From Prevotellaceae bacterium (lineage in GTDB: Bacteria > Bacteroidota > Bacteroidia > Bacteroidales > UBA932), in NCBI GenBank assembly GCA_031287815.1, contig JAITSM010000092.1, positions 1-17,342 on the forward strand: a DNA stretch of 17,342 nt, read 5' to 3'. Under the pieces are notes generated by a model. That model worked only from the letters and a program-made list of their open reading frames with translations. It was not told the origin of the DNA and did not search any database. Below, piece after piece: positions 1 through 6,821 of this stretch (its first letter is position 1; every line of letters begins with the position of its first letter). The position numbers and the translations under genes are program-made.

Positions 1-21
1 AATACCGGCCACTATTATTTT

Positions 22-43
22 GTTTAACAGTTCCCTGTTAAAC
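22..43. repeat. Short perfect palindrome with 4-nt loop
   Basis: Arms GTTTAACAG (22-30) and CTGTTAAAC (35-43) are exact complements separated by TTCC. It lacks a T run and lies past the terminator, so it may be an operator-like protein site rather than a terminator. The stretch 1-112 otherwise shows no gene. Confidence 0.4.
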
Positions 44-64
44 GTTAGTAGTTCATAGACCTTC

Positions 65-95
65 ATTGTACATTAAAAAATTATTCCTATATTTG
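65..95 (+). promoter_or_regulatory. Possible plus-strand promoter
   Basis: TATATTTG (88-95) matches TAnnTTTG, and ATTG (65-68) lies 19 nt upstream, one base off the TTTG element. A start near 102 would make a short RNA ending at the terminator hairpin's T run (163-167). No gene follows on the plus strand. The match is short and could be chance in AT-rich DNA. Confidence 0.3.
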
Positions 96-98
96 CGC

Positions 99-185
99 AT
101 TACCACATTAAAAAAAACATCTACCGGTGCGGGGATTTAGCCCTCGACAGCATCGGTAGATGTTTTTATGCTTAAATGTGGTAAT
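99..185. repeat. Long nested inverted repeat around the terminator
   Basis: Eleven-base arms ATTACCACATT (99-109) and AATGTGGTAAT (175-185) are exact complements and flank the terminator stem symmetrically. Together with the inner arms they make a palindrome 87 nt long. The outer arms are not needed for termination, so they may stabilise the 3' end or mark a protein-binding or recombination site. Confidence 0.6.
113..167 (-). terminator. Two-sided intrinsic terminator of the late operon
   Basis: Perfect 14-nt arms (113-126 and 154-167, core ACATCTACCG) extend inward by four more pairs including one G-T (127-130 with 150-153) around a 19-nt loop that can also fold (GGGG with CCC). Reading the minus strand, the stem is followed by a run of T, as needed to stop the operon after the 136-residue gene. 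The plus strand has its own T run at 163-167, so it should work in both directions. Confidence 0.85.
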
Positions 186-237
186 TTATTGTATAGGTGT
201 CGGGGGCTTTTTCTATCGCTCCCCCACGCGGCTGCGA

Positions 238-648
238 CTACTGCAATCCAAGCACTTTTTTAGCGCTCTCTTTACATGCTGCCCGGTAGGCGTTGTAGTC
301 GTCAAACTCCTGCTTATATTGCGCCGCTTTGGCGCCGGATTTATCCTTTAACGCGACAAGCAAATTGTTCTGAACGGCTTCGACGGCATCTTCCGGATAC
401 TGCTTCCGGATCAGTCCGGAAACAAATTCACCATAGCCGACCTCTTTGGCCTGAACCAGCGTCCCGCCATCCGGCTGGTCACCGGTATATGCGAACCCTT
501 TAATGGGCTCCGGTTCCGCCGGCTGTTCATTCATACCCCCGCCGTGTTCGGGTGTGAACTCCACCGCTTGCTCACCTAAGTAAAGCATGTAATGCCCGTC
601 GTCGTACTTTTCGTACGTTTTTTGTGTTGGATAATTTTTCGTGTACAT
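238..648 (-). CDS. Small protein of unknown function at the operon end
   Basis: 136 residues. I do not recognise it. The N-terminal third is Tyr- and Glu-rich (MYTKNYPTQKTYEKYDDGHY), followed by a Pro/Glu/Gly linker (GGGMNEQPAEPEPIKGFAY). The C-terminal half is predicted helical and charged (YGEFVSGLIRKQYPEDAVEA; YKQEFDDYNAYRAACKESAK). It has no membrane segment or signal. It does not look like Avd, the helical accessory protein of several DGRs. It starts 27 nt after the reverse transcriptase stop, so the two are co-transcribed, and ends 71 nt before the terminator. Roles to consider are a DGR accessory factor, a fibre chaperone, or an unrelated late gene. Confidence 0.75.
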   Translation of the reverse strand: MYTKNYPTQKTYEKYDDGHYMLYLGEQAVEFTPEHGGGMNEQPAEPEPIKGFAYTGDQPDGGTLVQAKEVGYGEFVSGLIRKQYPEDAVEAVQNNLLVALKDKSGAKAAQYKQEFDDYNAYRAACKESAKKVLGLQ

Positions 649-675
649 TTTATTTTTGTTTTTTAAATTAATATC

Positions 676-1998
676 TTATGGATCTGTAAATTTATAAAAG
701 TGTTTTCGCCCGTCCCCGATGGCCTGTTTGATGATTTTTGTCTCGACAGGAAAATCGACTTGTTCGATGCCCTCAAGCTGTTTTATTAGCGCTTTGGAGC
801 CGGTGAACGTGATATGTTTAACCCATTCGGAAGGCCCGGTGTCCGGCGGCTCTTCGACTTCATATTGGAGGGTTAAACATTTCTCGGCATTGTGTTTTGA
901 GTCTGTTACCTCAAAAGCAAGCAGCCGGATCGGGCGGTTCAGGATGGTGTCGATATGCAACTTCGTACCTTCCAGTTTTCCCCGCGTTTTCTCAATTTCT
1001 GAAAATTTTTTCATAACTACCACATTAAATTTGTTAAATAAATTGACACTGTTGCAATGCCGAATAAAGCCTACACGGCTGGCCGCACTCAACATTACTT
1101 CTTTCTCTGATAAATCGCGTTTTCTTAATTTGTGCAATTGCCGGGCAAGCGCCTGTTTATTCTTCTTTCGCGCAAGGACGTGTGTGTGGTAGAACACATA
1201 TCCGATAAAGTCAATCCCCCGGCTCTCTACCGGGAACACCTGAAAATTGCCCTTTAACTGTTGATTTCTCTCCGCCATCAGATAATCGTTTATCGCAACC
1301 AGCAAGGCGTGCAGGCGCTCCTTCGAGCCGTCCAGCACCACGATGTCGTCGGCGTAGCGGTAGTAGTATTTTACTCTATATTGCTCCTTCAACAGATGGT
1401 CAAGCTCGGACAAATAAAGGTTAGCAAAAAACTGCGACAGATAGTTCCCGATGGGCACGCCCTCGTTATCCGGGACGCTGTCAATAATACCGTCAAGCAG
1501 TCCCAACAGTGCGGCATCCTTTATCTTTTTTCGGATAATCTGTTTTAAAATGCTGTGATCAATGGTCGGGTAAAACTTGCGAACGTCCACCTTCAGGCAG
1601 TAACGCGTGCCGGAAACGTCTTTTAAATCGGCCTTCAGCTTACGGAATGCCCCATGTATGCCGCGTCCGGTGATGCAGGAATACGTATCCCGCGTGAAGG
1701 TTCCGATCCAAATGGGTTCTACCACCAGCATGATTGCCCAATGCACGATCCTGTCCCGGAACGGCAACCGGTAAATAACGCGCTCCTTCGGCTCGTAAAC
1801 GGTAAACAGTGAATAGGCGGATGTCTTATAGGTGTGGTTTAGCAGCTCTCCATGAAGCTGCCGGAGGTTGGCCTCGAAGTCTTTGTAAAAGTCCTTTACG
1901 GTACCCTGCCGGCCTTTACCCTTACGGGCATGTTCCGCTGCGGCAACCAGATTGTCATAGCTGCAAATTTTCTCGTATAAGTTTCCAAAACGTTTCAT
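676..1998 (-). CDS. DGR reverse transcriptase with extra C-terminal domain
   Basis: 440 residues. Visible RT motifs: YRLPFRDRIVHWAIM at about 76-90, GRGIHGAFR at 111-119, LKVDVRKFYPTIDH at 135-148 (catalytic Asp138), VPIGNYLSQFFANLYL at 181-196, YADD at 215-218 (Asp217, Asp218), and GIDFIGYVF at 261-269. The IGNxxSQ form in place of the QG seen in most other RTs is typical of DGR enzymes. Residues about 345-440 form an added domain (NRPIRLLAFEV; KCLTLQYEV; ITFTGSKALIKQL; then DFPVETKII) not part of the RT core. The enzyme copies the TR RNA with errors at A and its product replaces the VR. It starts 116 nt past the TR and is followed by a small gene after 27 nt. Confidence 0.95.
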   Translation of the reverse strand: MKRFGNLYEKICSYDNLVAAAEHARKGKGRQGTVKDFYKDFEANLRQLHGELLNHTYKTSAYSLFTVYEPKERVIYRLPFRDRIVHWAIMLVVEPIWIGTFTRDTYSCITGRGIHGAFRKLKADLKDVSGTRYCLKVDVRKFYPTIDHSILKQIIRKKIKDAALLGLLDGIIDSVPDNEGVPIGNYLSQFFANLYLSELDHLLKEQYRVKYYYRYADDIVVLDGSKERLHALLVAINDYLMAERNQQLKGNFQVFPVESRGIDFIGYVFYHTHVLARKKNKQALARQLHKLRKRDLSEKEVMLSAASRVGFIRHCNSVNLFNKFNVVVMKKFSEIEKTRGKLEGTKLHIDTILNRPIRLLAFEVTDSKHNAEKCLTLQYEVEEPPDTGPSEWVKHITFTGSKALIKQLEGIEQVDFPVETKIIKQAIGDGRKHFYKFTDP

Positions 1999-2114
1999 TA
2001 TACCGGGTCTGTCGTGTCTGCTTTTTCACCGGGCGCCTCCGGCCTTATAGCCTACCAACACCCTTTTACAAGTTTATATTCCGCCAATGTGGCGAGGCCT
2101 TTCCCTTTTTTGCT

Positions 2115-2239
2115 TAAAAAGTATAGGGGGAGGGAAGAATTCGACCACGCGACTGACACTGCATAGTGCGCATTCGCGTAAAACGCACCTGCGCTCGAAG
2201 TATAGTTCGCAGCGCCACCGCACAGACGAGACCGAAGAC
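2115..2239 (-). repeat. DGR template repeat (TR)
   Basis: The coding-strand sequence keeps AAC, TAT, TAC and AAT codons at the places where the VR is altered, and is read in the same frame as the target if translated (LRSRLCGGAANYTSSAGAF). It lies in a non-coding stretch between a promoter and the reverse transcriptase gene, as a template should. Of 18 adenines in the span, 10 differ in the VR. The TR is only 146 nt from the VR, and no accessory gene fits between them. Confidence 0.93.
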
Positions 2240-2272
2240 GCCTCACTCAAAGAGAAACAACCTATTCAAACG

Positions 2273-2303
2273 CAAAAGTATGAAAAATTTCCAAAATTTC
2301 AAA
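2273..2303 (-). promoter_or_regulatory. Bacteroidetes-type promoter for TR and reverse transcriptase
   Basis: On the minus strand, TTTG (2303-2300) is followed after exactly 19 nt by TACTTTTG (2280-2273). This matches the Bacteroidetes primary sigma-factor consensus TTTG-N19 to 21-TAnnTTTG at every fixed position. The start site should fall near 2266-2268, about 28 nt before the TR, so one transcript would carry the template and then the reverse transcriptase message. The surrounding stretch is AT-rich and non-coding. Confidence 0.8.
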
Positions 2304-2331
2304 GAACAAAAAAACTTAAAAAAAATCGACC

Positions 2332-2368
2332 GGCTAACGCCGGTAGACTGGCTTACCGGCGTTAAGCC
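2332..2368 (-). promoter_or_regulatory. Hairpin/cruciform just past the VR
   Basis: Perfect 11-bp arms TAACGCCGGTA (2335-2345) and its complement (2354-2364) enclose an 8-nt loop; GGC/GCC adds three more pairs past one bulged base. The target's stop codon is in the arm at 2362-2364. Hairpins at this place, a short distance past the homing site, are needed for efficient retrohoming in the Bordetella phage DGR. A U-rich stretch starts about 9 nt beyond the stem, so a partial terminator role is also possible. Confidence 0.75.
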
Positions 2369-3837
2369 ATGACCGGATCTTCCTCAAAAAAGCAGAGGGG
2401 GAGGGAAGAATGCGACCACGCGACCGACACCGCAGAGTGCGCATTCGCGCAAAACGCACCCGCGCTCGAAGTATAGTGCGCAGCGCCACCGCACAGACGA
2501 GACCGAAGACCAGAGTAAAGCGCCGGGTCTGTCCAAAAGTAATCTGAGAAATATGTACTGCTTGACCCGCCAACTTCCGTCGGCATACAACATAACTTGT
2601 TCATTGATTGCTTTTTAATAACACCTTCAACACGCGGCTGCTCAGAAGCTAACAGCATGCCCTCTATCGTAGCATCATTGGCCGCGGTAGGCTCATAGTC
2701 GTACATACTGCGCGCCACATACGTACGCGTCTTACCGCCATCGCCCGGCTCCGTATTTATTATCAATCCCCGCACAACGTTCCATAAGTTACCCCACATG
2801 TGCTTCAACCCAAAAAACACAGGAATTTTCGCGGCGTAAATCACCAAATCGTTTTCATCCTTCACATCATAAGAAGCCTCACCAACACCATCGGCCAACT
2901 CAACACCCGCACTGCACGGGATAAGAGGGTAATACCCGAACTTCTCATTCCAAAGCGAGCCGGGAATCTGCGTAACACCGACTCCGAGCCCACCCTGAAA
3001 CAGGCCGTTGGCATCTTTATCAGGGTTAACAGGCGACTGGCTGTTCCGCGTGCCCATTATGATGCGGAATAAGTATTCCTGAACAGCCCGCGAAACATAC
3101 CAGTTCGCCTCCCAGCCAAGCCCGCGAAGACGCGCCCGCGCGGAAAATGTATACGAAAACATCTCCGTAACAGGTTTGCCCAACATTGATTTATATGTGC
3201 CGTCCCACTCCGGATGGCCATTGGCAGAGTTACCCTTGCCTCCACGGTAACGCGGAAGATCACTAATAAGCGAACACAGCTTGTTCGTCTCTCTGTCCAT
3301 CACCCCGAAACCAAGCGCCGACGTGCCACCCGCCGGAACATAAGTACACTCCCAACCGGACAACCGCTCCAACGAAACAGCCTCGTACAGATAGCTGCCT
3401 TCTTTTTTCGTGCAAAACCAGTGGGCATCCCAACACCACATATATTGCCCCATTGAGCCGTCCAACAGCGCAGGACTGCCATCGGCAAACTTGTAATGAT
3501 CGCCGGGGTCAAGCTTGCGCTTTGTGCGATCGTCAGCGACAAGGTAACAACCAAGCCCCAGGACACCGGGCAACGCCCGAAGGAAGTCAATGTTCCCCCA
3601 CGCCTCTCCCACCGGCGTAGCAAGGGTCTCATTCCACCTCCGGCACGCGATCTCCTTCGCATGAACCGCCTGAAAAAAATTAAACTTCTTGGACTCCCCG
3701 GCAGCCGTAGTGATTTCAACATGCCCCTGTTCTACCTCACCGGCCCCAGCGGTGGGGAGGTCTGTTATCTGCTGCGCGTTCGGATACTCGGCAGCCAACT
3801 GCTTAAGTACCGCTTCTTCTTGTGTCGTAAATGCCAT
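2362..3837 (-). CDS. DGR target: C-terminally variable receptor-binding protein
   Basis: 491 residues. The N-terminal 60 residues look like an attachment region. The rest is rich in Gly, Trp and Tyr and has the look of a C-type-lectin/formylglycine-enzyme-like fold, as in phage Mtd and TvpA (fold inferred, not shown). Residues 443-484 are encoded by the variable repeat. Compared with the template, Asn454, Tyr463, Tyr468, Asn476 and Tyr482 are read here as His, Cys, Ser, His and Cys, and Leu484 as Phe. Variable sites fall mostly at AAC/AAT/TAC/TAT codons, as is usual in DGR targets. The last seven residues (EEDPVMA) lie past the repeat, and the TAA stop is inside a hairpin. Placement after two fibre genes suggests it forms the exchangeable tail tip. 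Confidence 0.9.
   Translation of the reverse strand: MAFTTQEEAVLKQLAAEYPNAQQITDLPTAGAGEVEQGHVEITTAAGESKKFNFFQAVHAKEIACRRWNETLATPVGEAWGNIDFLRALPGVLGLGCYLVADDRTKRKLDPGDHYKFADGSPALLDGSMGQYMWCWDAHWFCTKKEGSYLYEAVSLERLSGWECTYVPAGGTSALGFGVMDRETNKLCSLISDLPRYRGGKGNSANGHPEWDGTYKSMLGKPVTEMFSYTFSARARLRGLGWEANWYVSRAVQEYLFRIIMGTRNSQSPVNPDKDANGLFQGGLGVGVTQIPGSLWNEKFGYYPLIPCSAGVELADGVGEASYDVKDENDLVIYAAKIPVFFGLKHMWGNLWNVVRGLIINTEPGDGGKTRTYVARSMYDYEPTAANDATIEGMLLASEQPRVEGVIKKQSMNKLCCMPTEVGGSSSTYFSDYFWTDPALYSGLRSRLCGGAAHYTSSAGAFCANAHSAVSVAWSHSSLPLCFFEEDPVMA
2386..2510 (-). repeat. DGR variable repeat (VR)
   Basis: This segment aligns without gaps to 2115-2239 at a constant offset of 271. It is identical at 115 of 125 positions. 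All ten differences fall where the template coding strand has A (five A to G, four A to C, one A to T). The upstream edge is sharp (2511 no longer matches). The downstream edge is less exact: the last two shared differences (2386 and the pair at 2393/2395) lie beside a C5 run that probably belongs to the initiation-of-homing sequence. Confidence 0.93.
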
Positions 3838-3861
3838 ATCTTTATATTTTTTAAATTGTTT

Positions 3862-4587
3862 TTAAATGATTCTTAAACGCCCTGAACTTGTCCTGCGCAG
3901 CCCGCCGCCGGCGACCTTACGCAGATAGGGGTTGCGCACCGTGATCGTCGCCGACCGGTGCAGGTGCGTGGCGTTGGTCGGAATAACGTACACCGTGGCG
4001 CTGCCGGTGTGGTTGAGAACCAGCCGCCCGTCGGGCAACACCGTAACCGCATCACCGGACGCCGGAAGAAACAGTACGTTCTGCAATGCATACACAGGCA
4101 ACAGCCGCGCGATAATGCGCGGCACTCCACTGTTACGAATAGACACCACAGCCGGAAACACCAGCTCCATCTTTGACGGAACCAGCGCCGCAGAAATGAC
4201 AAGCTGCAGGCGCAGCGCCTCCATAATCGTTATTTCTTCACGTGCGGCCTCGGTCGCTTCGGCAGCCGCCTGCGTAGCGCCCTGGGCCAACGCAGCCGCG
4301 GCGTTGGCGGCAACCTTCGCGGCATACGTCTGCGAGGCCAACGAGTTTAATGTCCCGGTCTCGGAATTTAGATCGTTGCGAATCTCCTGCACCAGACCCG
4401 ACACCGTCTCCAGCGCCTTCCTGTCCGCTTTGTCGTCAAAGGCCTTTTGCAAACCTTCGATTCTCTCTGCCGGAATGTCGTCATCCCGGTGGAAGAAACT
4501 GTCTATCCAGCTTACAAACTGTTCCGCCGTCGGCCTCGCGCCGCGAATAAACCAACTCTTTAACGTATTTCTGTCAACTGTCGCCAT
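3862..4587 (-). CDS. Fibre/adaptor protein with coiled coil and Ig-like end
   Basis: 241 residues. The start carries FIRGARPTAEQFVSWIDSFF and HRDDDIPAERIEGLQ, a motif I associate with fibre-linked proteins of Bacteroidetes phages. Residues about 50-125 are a coiled coil that turns Ala-rich (AAKVAANAAAALAQGATQAA). Residues about 140-222 look like a bacterial Ig-like (BIG) domain, with strands ending in GSATVYVIPTNATHLHRSAT. A trimeric rod carrying a beta tip would fit a link between the baseplate and the variable protein encoded next, 24 nt downstream. The exact partner is inferred from gene order. Confidence 0.72.
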   Translation of the reverse strand: MATVDRNTLKSWFIRGARPTAEQFVSWIDSFFHRDDDIPAERIEGLQKAFDDKADRKALETVSGLVQEIRNDLNSETGTLNSLASQTYAAKVAANAAAALAQGATQAAAEATEAAREEITIMEALRLQLVISAALVPSKMELVFPAVVSIRNSGVPRIIARLLPVYALQNVLFLPASGDAVTVLPDGRLVLNHTGSATVYVIPTNATHLHRSATITVRNPYLRKVAGGGLRRTSSGRLRII

Positions 4588-4589
4588 TG

Positions 4590-5471
4590 CTATACTACTT
4601 TAATAATAAATGCTGTTACGTAATAAGGCGGGCGGTTCTCGTGCGCCTGCCCGCCGCCGGTATAACGTATACTTAACCCCGTTGTCCCGCCTCTTATTCC
4701 GTCCATGAAATAATAATTATTTGTCCTGTCACCTGACCCGTCAGGATATCCCTGCCGGCTAAAGTTTTCTGTTGTGTGGTTATGCGAAGGCATCTGCGCA
4801 GTTGTAAGCGTGACCTCTCTTAAACCGCCCTTATTGCCTATCGCTCCGTAGTTCTCCGAAGTGGTCGTATTGTTGACCGGAATATTGGATTTACTGGAGT
4901 CAAAACCGACAGCAAACCGACCGCGCAAGTCAGGCACTACGCCGAAACCGGGTACATTCTGCCCGTTACACAACACGAACCCCTCAGGCAGCTGCGTGGT
5001 AGAACCCGACCACATTATTATCGCGCCCTTGGGCATGGTGAGGGTTTTTAACGCCTCCAGCTCCGCCTTGGTCGCGGAGTTTTCCAGCAAAAACTTATTG
5101 GTCGGAAACGGCGCCAGAGAAGCCCATGTGAACGTGTCCACACTGTTCAGGTTTTGGCCGAACTCCACATAACGCCTCACGTATGAATCGGGGTAGTTAC
5201 TCCCCTCAGCCGTGATGTTCTCGCCCTGTTCGACGATGCGCACCCTGTCCTGAAGGTCGCCGCCGGCGAAGGTAAGAATCTCGCCGTTTATTACCATGAC
5301 ACCGGCGGCAGCCCTGCCGCCGGATACGCCGCATCCCGACAGTATGTAATTGCCCCCGGCACTGCTGGCGTACTCCGCCGCAAGCATTATCTGCATCTGG
5401 ATAAAATCAAGCCCCTCGGTGGAGAGCGGGAATTTCCGCTGCGCCCTGTTTGTGTAATTCGCCCTATTCAT
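4590..5471 (-). CDS. Tail fibre with tail-collar domain
   Basis: 293 residues. The N-terminal part (QMQIMLAAEYASSAGGNYIL and onward) resembles the attachment region of Bacteroidetes phage fibres. From about residue 148 a phage tail-collar domain begins: MPKGAIIMWSGSTTQLPEGF, then LCNGQNVPGFGVVPDLRGRF, the standard collar signature. Further on are MPSHNHTTENF (a His-rich turn common in fibre tips) and a closing GQAHENRPPYYVTAFIIK. This end is typical of T4 gp12-like and related short fibres. The protein likely binds the host surface or forms the shaft of the receptor-binding apparatus. The next gene follows after 2 nt. Confidence 0.88.
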   Translation of the reverse strand: MNRANYTNRAQRKFPLSTEGLDFIQMQIMLAAEYASSAGGNYILSGCGVSGGRAAAGVMVINGEILTFAGGDLQDRVRIVEQGENITAEGSNYPDSYVRRYVEFGQNLNSVDTFTWASLAPFPTNKFLLENSATKAELEALKTLTMPKGAIIMWSGSTTQLPEGFVLCNGQNVPGFGVVPDLRGRFAVGFDSSKSNIPVNNTTTSENYGAIGNKGGLREVTLTTAQMPSHNHTTENFSRQGYPDGSGDRTNNYYFMDGIRGGTTGLSIRYTGGGQAHENRPPYYVTAFIIKVV

Positions 5472-5949
5472 ATACTATCTCATATTTTTTACTTAATAAC
5501 TTATATTGATTTAAAAGAACGCGCAGCCTCATGTCGTTATGGGGACTCTTAAGGGCCACCGGCACCACCACCTCGAAACCGGACGCCCGTTCAATAATGG
5601 CCCCACGGTCGTAAAACACCGTGCCGCCATCCTCTATGCTGAGCGCCGTGCGGTCAACGTCCGCATCGCAGGCGAACAGCCACCGCCCGCCCCTGTCCGC
5701 ATCACGAATCTGTATCGCGTTGTTCGCGGAGGGAAATGCGTCGTTAAGCATCCGCCGGAGATAGCACACCTGTGCGCTCATACGAAGGCGGTACAAACTG
5801 CTTGTGCGGTTAAGCATAAACAGCCGGTGCAGCGACATCACAGGCGCCACACCGGAATGCAGGAACGCAACCAGCAGCGGCCTGCGCAGGAATGTCGGCA
5901 GTAATAACACGGCCAACTTTCGGTAGTTTATGTCAAAAACCCGCTCCAT
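5464..5949 (-). CDS. Baseplate protein in the gpI position
   Basis: 161 residues. I do not recognise a clear family signature. The N-terminal half is helical and basic (INYRKLAVLLLPTFLRRP, later SLYRLRMSAQVCYLRRMLND). The C-terminal half is beta-rich (RWLFACDADVDRTALSIEDG, later ASGFEVVVPVAL). In contractile phages the gene after gpJ encodes gpI/Mu gp48, which joins the wedge to the tail fibres; this gene lies directly between the gpJ-like gene and the first fibre gene, so that role is inferred from position. Its end overlaps the next start by 8 nt. Confidence 0.75.
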   Translation of the reverse strand: MERVFDINYRKLAVLLLPTFLRRPLLVAFLHSGVAPVMSLHRLFMLNRTSSLYRLRMSAQVCYLRRMLNDAFPSANNAIQIRDADRGGRWLFACDADVDRTALSIEDGGTVFYDRGAIIERASGFEVVVPVALKSPHNDMRLRVLLNQYKLLSKKYEIVYE

Positions 5950-5952
5950 CGA

Positions 5953-6819
5953 TTAATTTCCCGTAATATATGCCACGTATGTAATATTTAAATCGCTCTC
6001 ATCATATACTTTGTAGTAGCCGGACAGCGGCTTTTCCTTGGCGTTGATTTGCGTCCATTCAAAGCCGTCTTCAGAGGACTCCGCAAGGTGCAGCTCCGGA
6101 ATGACCACGCCATCGACCGCCTGCAGCGCATCGACCAGCTTCGCGTTTTGATATTCGCCATCAAACGGCAGGCTTTTTATGAACTTCTTAATAACATCCT
6201 GCACGGGCGTAGTGCCGTCGGAGAGCGACACGCCGGTTTCGTTCAATACCATCGGGTTGTAATATACCGTCATCTGCAGCCGGAAGTGCTTGGCCGGATC
6301 GTTTATGATCTCAATCACCACGCCCGCGTCCTTCACTTCGGCCATGTACTCTTTGAAAGCATTGTAGGTGTCCGCCGGCAATGGGGCAGGGTCGCCGCCC
6401 TGGTCGCCGGCTATTTTTAAATAAACTATCCCGTCACTTTCAGACGCGGATACATGTCTTACAACCTGCGCCGCCTTTACCTGTTCGTCTGTTAACCCGG
6501 ACGTATCGTAATAGTCAGTGTCCTGAACAAGCGATAAACCCAACAGGAACGCCTTGGCCTTCGACACATACCAACGAAGACTGTGGGGCTTTAACTGGTC
6601 AATAATGCCCGTTATCTCCGCCTTGTGAATATCGAATAATTTTTCAAGCGACCACAGCGCCATGGCTTCTATATAGAACAACAGACTTTCGGTGCCGTTT
6701 TTGCTAAAATTCGCATCAAAGTCGGCGCCCGCGGCAATGCCATACGCCCGCTGTACCGCCTCCTCATTCATTAAGTACTGCGTGATTTCTTGCTTTATTT
6801 CCTCTACACTTCTTGCCAT
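5953..6819 (-). CDS. Baseplate wedge protein, gpJ/gp47-like
   Basis: 288 residues. The helical N-terminus MARSVEEIKQEITQYLMNEE and the following AIEAMALWSLEKLFDIHKAE-like region match baseplate J-like proteins. The centre has SDGIVYLKIAGDQGGDPAPLP and the C-terminal half has TPVQDVIKKFIKSLPFDGEY with ALQAVDGVVIPEL, the conserved end of this family. The protein forms the wedge ring with gp25-like and gpI-like partners and triggers sheath contraction. It is followed 3 nt later by a gpI-position gene. The gp25-like partner is separated from it by the lysis genes and the LysM-like gene. Confidence 0.85.
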   Translation of the reverse strand: MARSVEEIKQEITQYLMNEEAVQRAYGIAAGADFDANFSKNGTESLLFYIEAMALWSLEKLFDIHKAEITGIIDQLKPHSLRWYVSKAKAFLLGLSLVQDTDYYDTSGLTDEQVKAAQVVRHVSASESDGIVYLKIAGDQGGDPAPLPADTYNAFKEYMAEVKDAGVVIEIINDPAKHFRLQMTVYYNPMVLNETGVSLSDGTTPVQDVIKKFIKSLPFDGEYQNAKLVDALQAVDGVVIPELHLAESSEDGFEWTQINAKEKPLSGYYKVYDESDLNITYVAYITGN

Positions 6820-6821
6820 AT

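Noticed and set aside
160..351. Plus-strand small open frame near the left edge
   Set aside because: It starts inside the terminator hairpin and runs antisense to the 136-residue gene; nothing supports it as coding.
1018..1029. TACCACATTAAA shared with the terminator region at 101-112
   Set aside because: It is inside the reverse transcriptase coding sequence, only 12 nt long and AT-rich; most likely chance.
2052..2246. Small open frame covering the template repeat
   Set aside because: The TR keeps the target's reading frame because it is a copy of its coding sequence; the frame has no sensible start and its translation past the TR is unlike a protein.
3932..4603. Long open frame on the plus strand, opposite the adaptor-like fibre gene
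   Set aside because: It mirrors a well-supported minus-strand gene in a fully minus-strand operon, and its protein has no recognisable domain.
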